In this document: piece by piece, positions 10,310 through 21,554 of the stretch | Layout: each line of letters starts with the position of its first letter | How positions within the stretch are numbered: the first letter of the stretch is position 1 | NCBI GenBank assembly: GCA_003255025.1 | Contig: QANY01002362.1 | Location: 659,964 to 723,963, forward strand | From: Datisca glomerata | Lineage: Eukaryota > Streptophyta > Magnoliopsida > Cucurbitales > Datiscaceae | DNA length: 64,000 nucleotides | Direction: 5' to 3' | The notes under the pieces: generated by a model | Seen by the model: the letters and a program-made list of their open reading frames with translations, nothing else | Told to the model about the DNA's origin: nothing | Databases searched by the model: none | Program-made: the position numbers and the translations under genes

Positions 10310-12227
10310 CACTACTACGATTTCACTTTTCGACGACGCGCGTTAACAAAGAGACATGACGGTGCACTAAGACCCCGTCTTTTTACACAATATGAAACAC
10401 AAAAATGATGGGGCTTTGAAACCCCGTCGTAACTAAGATGATGGGGTCTAGTAATCCTGTCGTTTTGTACTGAATTAAAGAATAAAACGATGGGGTCTAG
10501 TGACCCCGTCGTAAGTGAAACAGTGAAAAACACAACGGGGTCTCGAGATCCGGTCATTTTATTCTTTAAATAGAAAAAATACGGTGGGAAATCTATGACC
10601 CGTCATGTTTTATGTGCCAAACATGACGGGTGGTAGAGCTCCCGTTGTGTTCTATGTGCCAAACACGATGGGTCATCTACCACCTGCCATGTTTTGGCAC
10701 TTTCCACCACGTGCCTTAAACTCTTTTAAGTTGAGCACGTGGTCTTGGGCTTAATTCATGACGGGTGCTAGACCAACCGTCATCTTTTGTCAAACTTTTA
10801 ACCCTAAAAGTAATTGTGCGACTTCTTTTCTCTTATTCTTTTCGTTGTTTCTAATCTAGTAATACTGTCTGCGTCTCATCGTCACCTTTGATTGTCTATT
10901 TCTTCTTCGAATCAATTGTTTTCGCGTCTAGTTCAACTCGATATCACATTTACAACCTCTGATTTCTTTTTTATGCGCTCAACTCGCGAATTTAGAAGGT
11001 ATGTTTATGTTTTTCTCCATCTTTTTTAAATTAATTGCGTTAATCCTACAGTAATAATGAGTTTTGCATATCTTTTCATACGACATTGGGATTGAAAATT
11101 TTCTCAAGTATGCGATGGAGCATGATAATGACCCTTGTTTCTACGTTGTCCGTGTGCGGAATGTGGGAAGTTCAAACATTTCACTTTCATTAAGGTAAGA
11201 AATCATTTATTCATGCATGGTATAGATCAAAGATATCAAACATGGGTGTGACATGGAAACTTAGTTAATTCTAGAAAAACTATATTTTGTATAAATGAAG
11301 GAAGAGAGAGTTATTATGCTCAGATGATGATTTGAAAGATGATAAGCCTTTATCAAGTGGTCATGTAGAAAGAATTGATCATGAATAATGGAAGCAAACA
11401 CATCGTTACGTATTAGAAAATACTAATGAAGTTCAACCCTATATCGAGTAAGTACAATAATCTCAATCTTTTTAATTTGTGGTTAGTATGATATTGGTGT
11501 GTTTTTAATTTGTTTAACTTTGTATGTTTTATCTTTTACATACTCAGGGTTAAACTAATATTCTATAATGCAATACATGAGTGGATAAATGAAACAGTAA
11601 ATATCAAATCAACAAACATGTATTTATGACAACTTTCAATACTCTTTTACTTTACTTAATTAATAATTGATGGGTTAAACTAACATTTATTTTTTACAGG
11701 GTTTAACAACTAAGAAGAATAATTTGGGAAGAACTAGAACAACTAAAAGAAGTATTCAAAGTTCATTCATTTCAAAGTTTTGGTAATTAATTTCGTTATT
11801 TATTTTTTTCTAGTATATAATGTTAGAAATTTTGAAGATAATCATATTATATGCAATGAAGAGTTATATTGTCTACTGAGATATTTGTGTCATTTTTCTG
11901 TTTTCATTTATTGTTCAATTCTAATAGGTCGACTTAATTATTCTGTAATTAAATTAAAAAATATATATCACCAAAGACGATGGTTTGTAGATAAACCGTC
12001 GTAAAAATATAACAAAAACGATGGTTTATAAAATTAAATAAAAAATAATAACTAACAATTGCTCTAGCAACCATCGTAAAATATGTGATTTTTTACGACC
12101 GTTGTTGCAACAACCGTCATCATTTTGCCCCGTCGTAAATAGTATGTAATTTTTTACGACATCTTTTACCCGTCGTCTTTGATTTTTAACGGGGAATCCG
12201 TCGTTAAAAAATAGTTTGGAAGTAGTG
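10310..12227. mobile_element. Non-autonomous CACTA (En/Spm-type) transposon, about 1.9 kb
   Basis: The left end reads CACTACTACGATTTCAC and the right end finishes GGAAGTAGTG, so both termini are CACTAC in inverted orientation. Further inside, both ends carry ACGACG-rich matching sequence. Subterminal regions are packed with short motifs in both orientations: ACCCCGTCGT and GATGGGGTC on the left, CCGTCGTAAA and AACGATGGTT on the right, as expected for CACTA elements. The flanking trinucleotides are ATG and ATA, so a target duplication would be imperfect. The inside holds only a transposase relic and AT-rich DNA, hence non-autonomous. Orientation follows the relic, which reads on the plus strand. 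Confidence 0.85.
11080..11194 (+). pseudogene. Relic of transposase-associated domain inside the CACTA element
   Basis: One frame reads DIGIENFLKYAMEHDNDP. After a shift of frame near 11140 the sense continues as RCPCAECGKFKHFTF and is followed at 11195 by a splice-donor-like GTAAGA. This resembles the N-terminal transposase-associated domain of plant CACTA transposases, where a short helix is followed by a CPC(x)2C motif. The frameshift and the lack of the catalytic transposase domain mean it is not functional. Alternative: chance Cys-rich translation, less likely given the host element. Confidence 0.55.
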
Positions 12228-12722
12228 ATAGATGATAGAAATTTTCTGTTAGATGATAAGGGAAGTTATTGAATTAGCTAGAGGTACTAAAATGTTAGAT
12301 TGTGGTAAGTTCGTATATTAAACTAAAATGAGCATTTTTTTTATTTGGGAATCTAGTGAAAATATGAGATGGCAAAATCCAATTAACCATTTTAAATACA
12401 AATTAAGAACTTTAAATACATAAAATAATTTGTGGAAATTATGTTTTAGAAATAGTACTGAAAATGCTCTCTCATTCTGTTGTTATCTATGATATTTCAT
12501 TTTCATTCCGTGGTATTACAGTAGTTAATTAATAGGTGTTTGTAATCATTATGTTTGAAATCAATTACTGGTCGGCCGTTATGTGTGGAGTTGCGTCCAT
12601 TGATTTCGAAGCCACTGTCCCACCGATCTTAAGTGATAAGTTCATGATGATAGGAAATAGGATATAGACACACATTCATCCTAAGTTGAAGTATTCATAT
12701 AAAAATAAAGTTTTCTATCCAC
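12228..12722. other. Intergenic DNA, nothing recognised
   Basis: AT-rich flank between the CACTA element and the MITE. No gene, repeat pair or RNA gene was found by eye. Confidence 0.4.
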
Positions 12723-12979
12723 TACATTAAACATGCGTTCAACAAATATTAAAATTTGAATTTTAAATCACTTAGTTTTAGTTAGATTATAAATTTTTAT
12801 AAAATTTTAAATTTTTAAATTTTTTTAATAAACACTCGATTTAAATTATAAATTTAAATGCGTAAGATTTATAATTAAAACCAGTAAATAAACGTGAATT
12901 AAAATTTTTATAAATTTTTAATTCAACTAAAAATAGTGATTTAAAATCTAAATCTAAATATTTATTAAATTTTAATGTA
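12723..12979. mobile_element. Foldback MITE, about 257 bp
   Basis: The left arm starts TACATTAAAC and the right arm ends TTTTAATGTA. Arms of about 80-90 bp are imperfectly complementary, sharing TTTTAAATCACT on the left and AGTGATTTAAAA on the right in inverted order, and ATAAATTTTTATAAAATTTT nearer the centre. Extreme AT content and lack of coding are typical. The superfamily cannot be assigned, because the target duplication is unclear (possibly TA). Confidence 0.65.
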
Positions 12980-13253
12980 CAAAGTCAAAACTATCCATTT
13001 TAAATCATCATTCAAGCCAACAACTTATTAATTGAATTATATTATAGTAAACTTATTTAATCTAAATCATCTAATCAAACATAGTTTAAATTTAACTTAT
13101 TTAATCTAACATAATTCAAATCATCTAATCAAACAAAGTTTAAACTTATTATAAACATAATATTACAGATCTTAAATTTTAAGAGTTGATGGAGAGGAAA
13201 TTATATTCCAACAAAACAAATTATCGAGATTACAAAAAGGAATAATTAATCAA

Positions 13254-13868
13254 TTAAGAAGAACAATATTTGTGAGCAACTTGTATTAAATACTGGCCAA
13301 GTTCTTCAGGCTTTGAAAGCATGACCATATGTCCAGCTTCCTTAATGAAATTTACTTCTTCAGGTTTGAAGTTTTCAACCATGAAACGCTGGAATTCTTC
13401 CTCCATAACTTCATCTTCTTCACATACGACGCAAACTCGTGTCACCGACCCGGACCTCGCTTCGGTGAGCAACGATTCCTTCATCAACTCTTCCACAAAC
13501 AGCCATGTTGGTCTTACCAACATTTTGGCTAATTCCAGGTCCTAACTTTCACAACACACAAACTATAATAATACTTACAAATTTTTTATTAACCATTTTA
13601 ATTAAGTTTAATAATTAAGAAATAATACTCACCTCCGGTTGACAATTATTATAGACTTTAGTCTTTAAAAATTCTGGGCCAAATATGACAGAGGTAGGTA
13701 TGTTTTCTTGGCCATTGCTGCTGTACTTAAATTGGCAATCCATCGCAGCTTCCATTGGAGTCCTTTTAAAGTACTAATTGTTCAAAACATCATTAAAAAA
13801 ATCATTAGGGAAGAAATACCGAAGAGCTTCGCTTAATTTCAAGCATTATATACACATACGCGCGCGCG

Positions 13869-13911
<43 letters not shown>

Positions 13912-14470
13912 TATTGGGATTTAGTTTCAGTTTATCCCAATTGACTTGGGAAACGTAATTCCATATTATATAATATTAATATTTTGGGAGTTTTACTTAC
14001 TCCTGTTTCAGAAAAATANAGAGGGAGAGAGAGAGGGAGGGATGGGGAGAGAGAGGGAGGGGGAGAGAGAGAGAGAGAGAGAGGGGGGGAGAGAGTATTA
14101 CTTGGTGAATGAGATGGGCAGGAGGAGAATTGAAATGGGGCATATAAGCAGTAATAAAAACAGCAGCAGAGATTTTGGTAGGGAAAAGCTCCATTGCTAA
14201 TGAAATGCAGAGTCCACCATAACTATGACCAACCAAAATGATATTCTCATCTTCAGGAAGATCAGAAGAACCGATCAAATCAACCAATGGCTGAATGTAA
14301 TCAAATATAGAATTGATGTCTTCTAGTCTTTTGGAATTAATACCACTGGCACCAAGGTCTAAGGCTGTGACATGTTGATTAGCCTTTTTGAGAAAGTTCA
14401 CTAGTTTGTACCAGCACCATGCTCCGTGGCAAGTTCCATGAACTAAAATAAAGTGTTTTTTGTTCTTCAT
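13254..14470 (-). CDS. Methylesterase, salicylic-acid-binding-protein-2 type (alpha/beta hydrolase)
   Basis: Three exons on the minus strand: 14102-14470, 13633-13773 and 13254-13541. They join in phase 0 with GT-AG introns of 328 and 91 bp and give 265 residues, against about 260 for this family. The oxyanion/N-terminal motif is HFILVHGTCHGAWCW (residues 6-20). The nucleophile elbow GHSYGG places Ser at 83. Asp213 (CEEDEV) and His241 (AGHMVML) complete the triad. The C-terminus LIQVAHKYCSS is family-typical. Known relatives are cytosolic enzymes that hydrolyse methyl esters of salicylate, jasmonate or indole-acetate, and hydroxynitrile lyases share the fold. The substrate cannot be told from the sequence. 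The start is the first ATG and matches the family N-terminus. Intron 1 contains long GA microsatellites and an N at 14019. All splice sites are canonical, so I judge the gene intact. Confidence 0.9.
13869..14095. repeat. GA/GGGA microsatellites within methylesterase intron 1
   Basis: A pure GA run at about 13870-13909, preceded by alternating CG (CGCGCGCGGGG), and a second purine run of GAGAGG type at about 14020-14095 that abuts the splice donor at 14101. The single N at 14019 lies at the edge of the second run, so repeat lengths in the assembly may be unreliable. Confidence 0.9.
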
Positions 14471-14503
14471 TTCTGCCTTTTTCTTGTTTAAGGTGTTTCG
14501 GTG

Positions 14504-14544
<41 letters not shown>

Positions 14545-14600
14545 CGTTTGGTTTTTAGAAAAGTAATGAAAAATGTTTCATTACTTTTCTAGCAATTTAG
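14471..14600 (-). promoter_or_regulatory. Methylesterase upstream region: (TA)n tract and perfect hairpin
   Basis: Thirty-odd bases upstream of the ATG lies an alternating TA tract (about 14507-14542). Just beyond it, 14557-14590 forms a perfect inverted repeat with 15-bp arms (AGAAAAGTAATGAAA) and a 4-base loop. The TA tract could act as a TATA region, but the leader would then be very short. No other promoter element is evident. The hairpin may be the tip of a small MITE. Confidence 0.4.
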
Positions 14601-15354
14601 AAAAATATCCCCGCAAAAGTTTATACTCTGACATTTGCATTACAATGATTTCCTCGTCTTTAACGATAGTGATTTATCATAATTCGTGTAAAAATATTTG
14701 TGTTGGAATTAGTCGATTACACCATGAATAAAAACAGTTTTTTTCAATGATTTATCCTAACTCATATAAAAATACTCTTATTAAAATTATCGAGCACCCC
14801 ACGGATAAAAAGCTTCTTTTTCCTTTTTTTCTTCATGTTTGCGCTATTCCATTGTTGAAAAAAGGAAAAATACTACTGATATTATATGAAATTTCATTAA
14901 ATGACATTCTTACATGTATACTCTAAGTTTAAAAATATCATTCACACATTGTATAATTTATAGGTGTAGACACTCATACCCACTCCTTTAAATTTTCTGT
15001 TAAATAATTCAACTTAACTAAACATCCGTCACTTTAGACCCGTACCTCCATAGCAAACATCTTCAGTTCAGACCCGGTCTTCCCCTTCGAAAATTTCCCA
15101 TCATATGCCCACCACATCCTTCACCTCGGGCAGAGATGTTTATTAAAACACAATTCTCAAATTCTTATTCCCTTCCTCTTCTCGATTGTCTGCTACGAAA
15201 CGTAAGAGTAAAATTTAGTCATAAGTCTCCACCATATTCTACAAATTCTCAGATGGGGAGATGATGCATTGAGCTCAGACGATGACCTGTTTTTTTTAGC
15301 AATAATGAGGAAATAATTACATATTTAAGATTAAATCCAGAAACACGTGTCCTT
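14601..15354. other. Intergenic DNA with a 78-bp direct duplication
   Basis: GATTTATCATAA (14671) and GATTTATCCTAA (14749) start two diverged copies of a 78-bp unit. They share TAAAAATA, GATTA/ATTAT-like centres and a GGATAAAAA or GAATAAAAA end. No gene was found. A slightly GC-richer patch at 15020-15140 is unassigned. Confidence 0.4.
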
Positions 15355-15562
15355 TCATAATTCTATTTTTGCGGCACCTATAATGACAGGCAATCTCCGT
15401 CATTAAAAGTTTTTTTTGTGGCAAGTTTAGTGATGAGGATTCCCCGTCATCATACTTCATTAAATTGAAATGACAGTCCGATTGATGACAGTCACATCCG
15501 TGTCATTAAAGGGTTTTGATGACAGGTTTTCACCATCATCTAAGCCCCATTTTGTAACAGTG
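15355..15562. mobile_element. One end of a CACTA-like element
   Basis: The segment ends with TTTTGTAACAGTG at 15562, whose reverse complement starts CACTG. The 200 bp before it is filled with subterminal-style motifs built on TGACAG and CCGTCATTA or CCGTCATCAT. No matching opposite end was found, so it is probably a truncated copy. It is distinct from the element at 10310, because its motifs differ. Confidence 0.5.
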
Positions 15563-16024
15563 AACACTCTCATCCATAGGATTCCTTAACAATGGATCAT
15601 GATTGTTTAGACTGGTAATGTATTAGTCTAGACAATTTCATGGTCACAAAAATCAACTCCATCTAGGACTTAAGCAAATAAAGTGTGGTTTTACTGCATA
15701 TCATGAGCATGGGTAACTGCATGTGATATTAAATTACACATTTCATTGACATCCTGCTTCATACAATCACTGCGTCACCTAGACATATCACAGCAAACCG
15801 CCAACCACCTGTCTATAGTCAGGGTTTATCAATATGGAGTCAATCCCATATCTAGCCCAAGCATTAGAACTTAAGAAACTACCATGCAGTATAAGTAGCA
15901 GTGCACAAGCGTTATATATAAAAATTATTATATTGATGCATCATACTTCATTAAATTGAAATAAAAGAAATAATTATCAATGATGAACTACATAAATGTA
16001 AAAAAAGAAAGTGGAAAAATACAT
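15563..16024 (-). other. Probable 3' untranslated/LTR zone of Copia-1
   Basis: Lies immediately behind the pol stop of Copia-1 (minus strand). It has no coding potential. A matching 5' LTR at 19984-20600 could not be aligned by eye, so no LTR boundary is claimed. A 24-bp word, starting CATCATACTTCATTAAATTG, occurs here at 15939 and also at 15448 inside the CACTA-like end. Confidence 0.35.
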
Positions 16025-17660
16025 TATATGTCATATGACCAAGGTTTGCGAATACACATTCGAGTCACATGCTCTTTAAAAGCTTTAGGCAGTAATCCTT
16101 TTGTATGATGATCTGCAATCATTCTTTGTGCCTTTATGTGGGGCACTTCATTGCTCCTCCATTGACCTTCTGACATACAAAAACGTATTTTATATCAATA
16201 TACTTGTTGTGCTTAGTTAATTTCTTATTCTTCACATATTTCATCACAGCATCATGGTCACAAAATAACACAATGAACTTATGAATGGAGTCCACGACCC
16301 TTAGACCTGCAATGAAGTTCTTCAACCAAAGTGCATGTTTTGTCACTTTATAACAACTTACCAACTATGTATACATAGTAGAATCTGTTATGATGGATTA
16401 TTTAGAGCTTCTCCATGAGACAACACCTTGAGCCAACATGAAACATAACCAGAAGTCAATTTTCTGCTAGTTTGACAGCCCACATAGTCAGCATCAGAGT
16501 ATCCAATCACTTCTAAGATATCTAATTTTCTGTAGACTAACATGAAATCTATAGTTCTCTAAAGGTACCTCGAAACTTTCTTTAGGGCTTTCCAATGTGC
16601 GATGCCAGGATTTTGTTGAAATCTTCTAAGGGTGCCAACAACATAACTTATATCTGGACGAACATAAGTCATGGCATGGCATACATCAAACTCTTCACTG
16701 CAGATGCATATTATTTTGAATCAACTTGGCTTTGTCCAATTGCATTTTTAGGACATTGATTTTCAAATAGTATATCCTTTTTTGCAACTGGAACTTCACC
16801 AGATGAACAATTTTTCATGCCAAAAGTATTCAACACTTTCTCAACCTATGATGTTTGAGATAAACCAAGTGTACAAGCAATACAATCACGGTGAATTTTA
16901 ATACCAAAAACATATTCTGCATTACCCATATCTTTCATATCAAAATATTTTGACAAGAAATTCTTGGTATCATGTTCAAAATGAATGCATTAATTGCCAA
17001 CAAAATATCATCCACATATAAGACAAGAACAATAAATCGAGTCTCACTCACCTTAAGGTATATGCATTTGTCCACCGCATTTTCTTTAAATCCATGGCTT
17101 GTAATCTCACGATCAAATTTTAAATCCATTGTCTGGCGGATTTCCAATCCATAGATTGATTTGTTCAATCTTTAAATCATTATTTTCTTGTCCTTGAATG
17201 ACAAAACCTTCTGGTTGAATTACGTAAATCTATTCGTAAAGATCCACATTAAGAAAAGCTGTCTTCACATCCATTTGGTGCAACTCAAGATCGAAGCGTG
17301 CAAAAATGGCAAGAATAACTCTTAATGAGTCATTTAATGACATTGGAGAAAAACTCTTTGAAAAATCTACACTAGGCTTCTGCTTAAAATCTTTAGCTAC
17401 TAGTCTTGTTTATATCACTCCACATTTCCTTGTGAATCCTTCTTATTTTTAAAAACCAATTTGCATTCAATTGCCTCCCATCCATCTGGTAGATCAGCTA
17501 GTTCCCAGACATTATTAACACCCATTGACTTCATTTCATATTTCATGTCTTCCAACCATTTCCTAGACTCTTGACTTTCTATGGCCTGAGAAAAAGAAAT
17601 GGGATCCTCATGTTCAATTACGTAAACCTCACTATCATACACTTCAAAATCATTCGATAT
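16025..17660 (-). pseudogene. Copia-1 reverse transcriptase and RNase H (broken)
   Basis: RT starts with WLEDMKYEMKSMGVNNVWEL and continues through the primer-grip zone to LYVDDILLA. The YVDD motif is intact at 17007-17018. RNase H follows to HHTKGLLPKAFKEHVTRM and the end at about 16025. Frame changes occur near 17170, 16935 and 16364. Non-functional because of the frameshifts, although the YVDD motif is kept. Confidence 0.8.
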
Positions 17661-17954
17661 AGCAGGTCAGCGAGCTCGAGTTGACCTTCTAAGGGGGGTA
17701 AAGCTCAATAACTGGGTCAGAAGTAGATGTAGGATGCAAATTTGGTGGATTGGAAACTGAAGCTAACAATACTTGAGAATCAACTGGTAGGGTGCAGGAT
17801 CCAAAATAGAAACACCAGTTGGTATGAAGAGAAAGATATGAGAATATACTATACTTATATGAATTAGATGGTGAAAGTTATTGTTCAAAGAATACAAAAT
17901 TACTATGATCTAGACTCTCATCAGAATCATCATTCTCAATAAACTTTGCCTGAG

Positions 17955-18955
17955 AAGTCTAAACAATCTCCATGTGCCTAGAATGACAATAAAATCTAGA
18001 ACTGTTTGGTCTCTCTAGATACCCAATAAAATAATTAGTGACAGTATGCGGGTCAAGTTTCTTTATATCTGGATTATAGATCTTTGCTTCTGTAATACAT
18101 CCCCAAATATGTAAATACCTAAGACTAGGCTTATGTCCCGTCCAGAACTTAAACTGAATCTCAGGAGTTGCTTTACACGACACTCGATTCAGGATGTATA
18201 TAGATGTTTTGAGATTCTCCCCAAAAACTTTTTAAAAGTGTAGAATGACTCATCATGCTGCGAATGTAATCTCGATAACTGTGATTTCAACTCTCTGCAA
18301 CTTCATTTTGCTCAGAAGAACCAAGATTTCTTTATTGAGGCATAATCTCTTGTTCTTTAAGATATGTTACAAAAGGACCATGATTCACACCTGCGTTATC
18401 CATTTTCCTATAGTATTTTCCACCTCTGTCAGACTTCACACCTTTAATCTTTCATTCTAGTTGTTTTACAACCTTAGCTTGATAGATTTTAAAAACATCA
18501 AGAGCTTAGGATTTATTATGGATAAGATACACATAAGCATACCTTGAAAAATCATCAACGAAACTAATTAAATATATTTGACCACCTCGAGCAGGAATGT
18601 CAAAAGGACCATAAATGTCTGTATGAACAAGATCCAAGAGGCCTAAAGCTCGAATGGCCTCTAAATTTCTTTTCTTATGTATCTTCCTCTTATGCCACAA
18701 GATAGACGAATTTTCTTTTACAGAAACATGTTTGATTCCAGATAGCGTAGAATCCACAAAAAAAACAAGAAGCGGGAGTATAGGAATCATCACGAAATAA
18801 CTTATATAGACCATCAATAAAAATACCATGTCTAACCAAATTATTATTACGATGAATAGTAGCATGTCCATCACCAAAAGAAGCATGAAAGCTAGAAGTT
18901 TCAAGTTTTGAAACAGAAACCAAATTTTGCCTAAAAGTTGGAACATAAAAAACAT
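17955..18955 (-). pseudogene. Copia-1 integrase (broken)
   Basis: The core starts with LVHTDIYGPFD and FVDDFSRYAYVYL, continues with VKSDRGGKYY and a damaged QNEVAES region, and ends with LHIWGCITEAKIYNP and NYFIGYLERP. The first two catalytic Asp are readable. Stops interrupt the frame near 18500 and within 18250-18400. Non-functional copy. Confidence 0.75.
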
Positions 18956-18959
18956 TATA

Positions 18960-19983
18960 CAATTCTAAAAACAAAACCAGTGTTCAACACTAAATCAATT
19001 CTTCCAATAGTTTCTATTTAAACTTGTCTCTCATCTCCTAATATCAAATGATCTGCATCCTTGGGTTTTCTCTGGCAATGAAGGCCCTGTGATGAACAAG
19101 ATATATGACCAGATGCAGTAGAACTAATCCACCAAGTATGTTTTGGCACATTAACTAAGATCGATTCAAAAATCATCATTGCAGTACACATACTTTATTT
19201 TTCTTCAACAATTTTTGAACCCATAGCAATCTTTCCTGTTGATGCCCTTTCTTGTTGCATAACCAACACTTAACACGATCATTGCTTCCATTCTTTCCTT
19301 TTTCTTATTGCCTTTTCTATTTCTGTGGATTCCCTTTCTGGTAGCCTTTCTTCTTAAACTTGTTCTTGTTGTTAGTACTCACAGCAAATGAGCACTCAGT
19401 TCTGGTATCCTTCAACTACTCCTCCTCAGTTACACATAAACCTAGGAATTGGTTAATATCCCACTCCGTGTCTTGTGAATTATAACTCACTCTAAAAGTC
19501 TCAAAAGACTTAAGAAGAAAAAAATCACCATATGGACCAGAAGTTCATTGTTGAATGAAATTCACTGTTCCTTGAGTCCATTTGCAAATCTGTACATTTT
19601 GTAGATATGTTCCGCCATTGAACCAACACCATCATAATTAGCTTTCATAAGCTCTAGAAGATAATGATACTACAGTTGCTTCTTAATACCCATAAATTGA
19701 TACTTAATCAAATCAAGAAGTTCTTTAGTAGTGTCCTTAATTGGAATGCCATCCCAAATAGCCTTAGTAATAGAAGCAGGAATAAATCTAATAGCCATGG
19801 TATTTTCTTTAGTCCATTTCTCATAACGAAGCTTGTCTGTACTTGATGATTTAGCTGTAGGATTATGTCAATCCTAGAATCCCAATCCCAACATTATCCA
19901 ATCCCTGATTTTCAGACTGAATAGTTTGAACCATATTATGGTTCAATACTTGTCAGTTCTATTTGAATAGCAGAAGCATCCAT
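18960..19983 (-). pseudogene. Copia-1 gag and protease (broken)
   Basis: The gag start is at 19983, with an early stop after about 16 codons. A zinc-knuckle relic KCWLCNKKGH (around 19255-19300) lacks its last Cys. The protease segment reads WWISSTASGHIS (around 19100-19140), where the family has a D-S/T-G-A active site, so the catalytic Asp appears lost. It is followed by VSVSKLETSSFHASFGDGHA, typical of the protease/pre-integrase region. Non-functional. Confidence 0.7.
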
Positions 19984-21490
19984 AGTTGTAAAGCATGTTA
20001 TTTCACATAACATTACATGGATGTTATAATACCACAATATAATAATTCATGCTTGGGGTTTAAAGCTGAATTACCTAGGGTGTTTTCCTTAACTTAATTA
20101 TAACCTCCCACCCTGCGGGAATAGGTAATATACTTATTAAAATCAGCTTTTGGCAGAATTTAATATTTATGTCACTCCCAAATTTACAATAAAGTCGAAC
20201 ATAGACCTAGCTGATTATACTTGAATTATAGTCATATAATTCACTATCTTTAGGCAAGAAAACTATATAGTTTTAACCCAATTATTCTCAACTATTCTAC
20301 TCAATCAGCTCACATCAAGAAACCGATCACCTTTAGACGGAACAAATATCTCAATGTGAGTGAATGCAATGCGAGACCTTAATAAAACTCACGTTTTTAA
20401 CATTTCAAAAATGATAACCTCCATGAGTGTGTCACTTTTAAGTAGACATCAGTTTACTTAATTATCACTTTAAAACGGTCACGTTACTGGTTTTTCTAAA
20501 CCCCATTGAAAAACCTAATTGCAAGAATTTTGTTTCTCATATATTTATATATTTGCTCGAAAACATATATAACGTACGATACATACAACTGGAAAGCAAA
20601 CCCATAAACTTAAATTGAGAAGTAAGAGTTATAACCAAAAATCCACATTACAGAGGAAAACATTTGAAAATAAAACAGTGTCATCAAATCAAACTCAATA
20701 TCATGTTTGGAGAAATTGCAAGTTTTTTAACTCAAAAACCCAAGAAAGAGTAAATGGAAGTAAATCAATTCCTTTCCATGAGCTTGTGACTTAAATCAGT
20801 AATTCAAACCGTAAAATCAATTCCTTTCCACTTCATCTTATTCTCTCTTCTATAATTTGTTTTTTTTTTTTAATTTTGTTCGGAACACTGCAAAGAAACG
20901 CATTCACGTTTAGCACACTGTAAGAAAAAGGCTAATATACGTTTCTTGTGCAAAAAGAGAAGGGAAAAGAAATTACAGAGATGGGTGGCGGATTTCAGAA
21001 ACCCAAGAGCCCCGAAATTGATTTCCGAAATTGATTTTTTAGAAGTCATGGAATTGCCGACTAAAATTGATTTTAGTCATGGAATTACCGACTAAAATTG
21101 ATTTCTTGAACATTAAGGTTTGAAACACGGAAGTAAAACAATACAATTGACACCTTCCACTATTTATAAATCTTAAGTAAAACAATGGAAAATTGATGGC
21201 TTCATCAATGTCAGTATGAAGAGAGAAGGGTCCAAATTAATGGCTCTGTAAAGGACGAGTTGATTTGGTTTCTTCTACTGAATTTTACAAATCGACAATT
21301 TTATACATCTAAAGAATCACAGAATATATTTTGATTTCTATAAAAAAAAACCCTAAACCTACCAAATGTTAGCAATAAATCATCAAATAAAAATGTAGTG
21401 CGTATCAGAATTTCATCTAATGATAATTACATTGTAATTCTAATTAAAAGAAAAATTAGTACAATGAACACAAAATAATAAATTTTATTT
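19984..21490. other. Leader/flank of Copia-1 and intergenic DNA
   Basis: 19984-20600 is expected to hold the leader and 5' LTR of Copia-1 (minus), but I could not find a clear primer-binding site or LTR end. A 30-bp tandem duplication containing GTCATGGAATTGCCGAC lies at 21044 and 21074. Otherwise AT-rich, with no gene seen. Confidence 0.35.
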
Positions 21491-21554
21491 TTCAGGAAAA
21501 AAAATTTCTAACATCAATAAGGTTGTTATCAAAGAGAACGAGAATAAAATGACG

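Larger units (their letters stand above)
16025..19983 (-). mobile_element. Copia-1: decayed Ty1/copia retrotransposon, gag-pol part
   Basis: Reading right to left, the order is gag start (ATG at 19983, MDASAIQIELT), degenerate zinc knuckle, protease, integrase, reverse transcriptase, RNase H and a stop near 16025. Protease-integrase-RT order defines Ty1/copia. Numerous stops and frame changes occur, so no long frame survives. LTRs were not resolved. The length of about 4 kb is normal for gag-pol in this superfamily. Confidence 0.85.

Noticed and set aside
13946..14200. Open frame through the GA repeats on the plus strand
   Set aside because: Shadow of the methylesterase intron and exon; low-complexity Arg/Glu translation.
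19984..20600. 5' LTR of Copia-1
   Set aside because: Expected here by position, but no TG...CA ends, primer site or matching 3' copy could be shown by eye.
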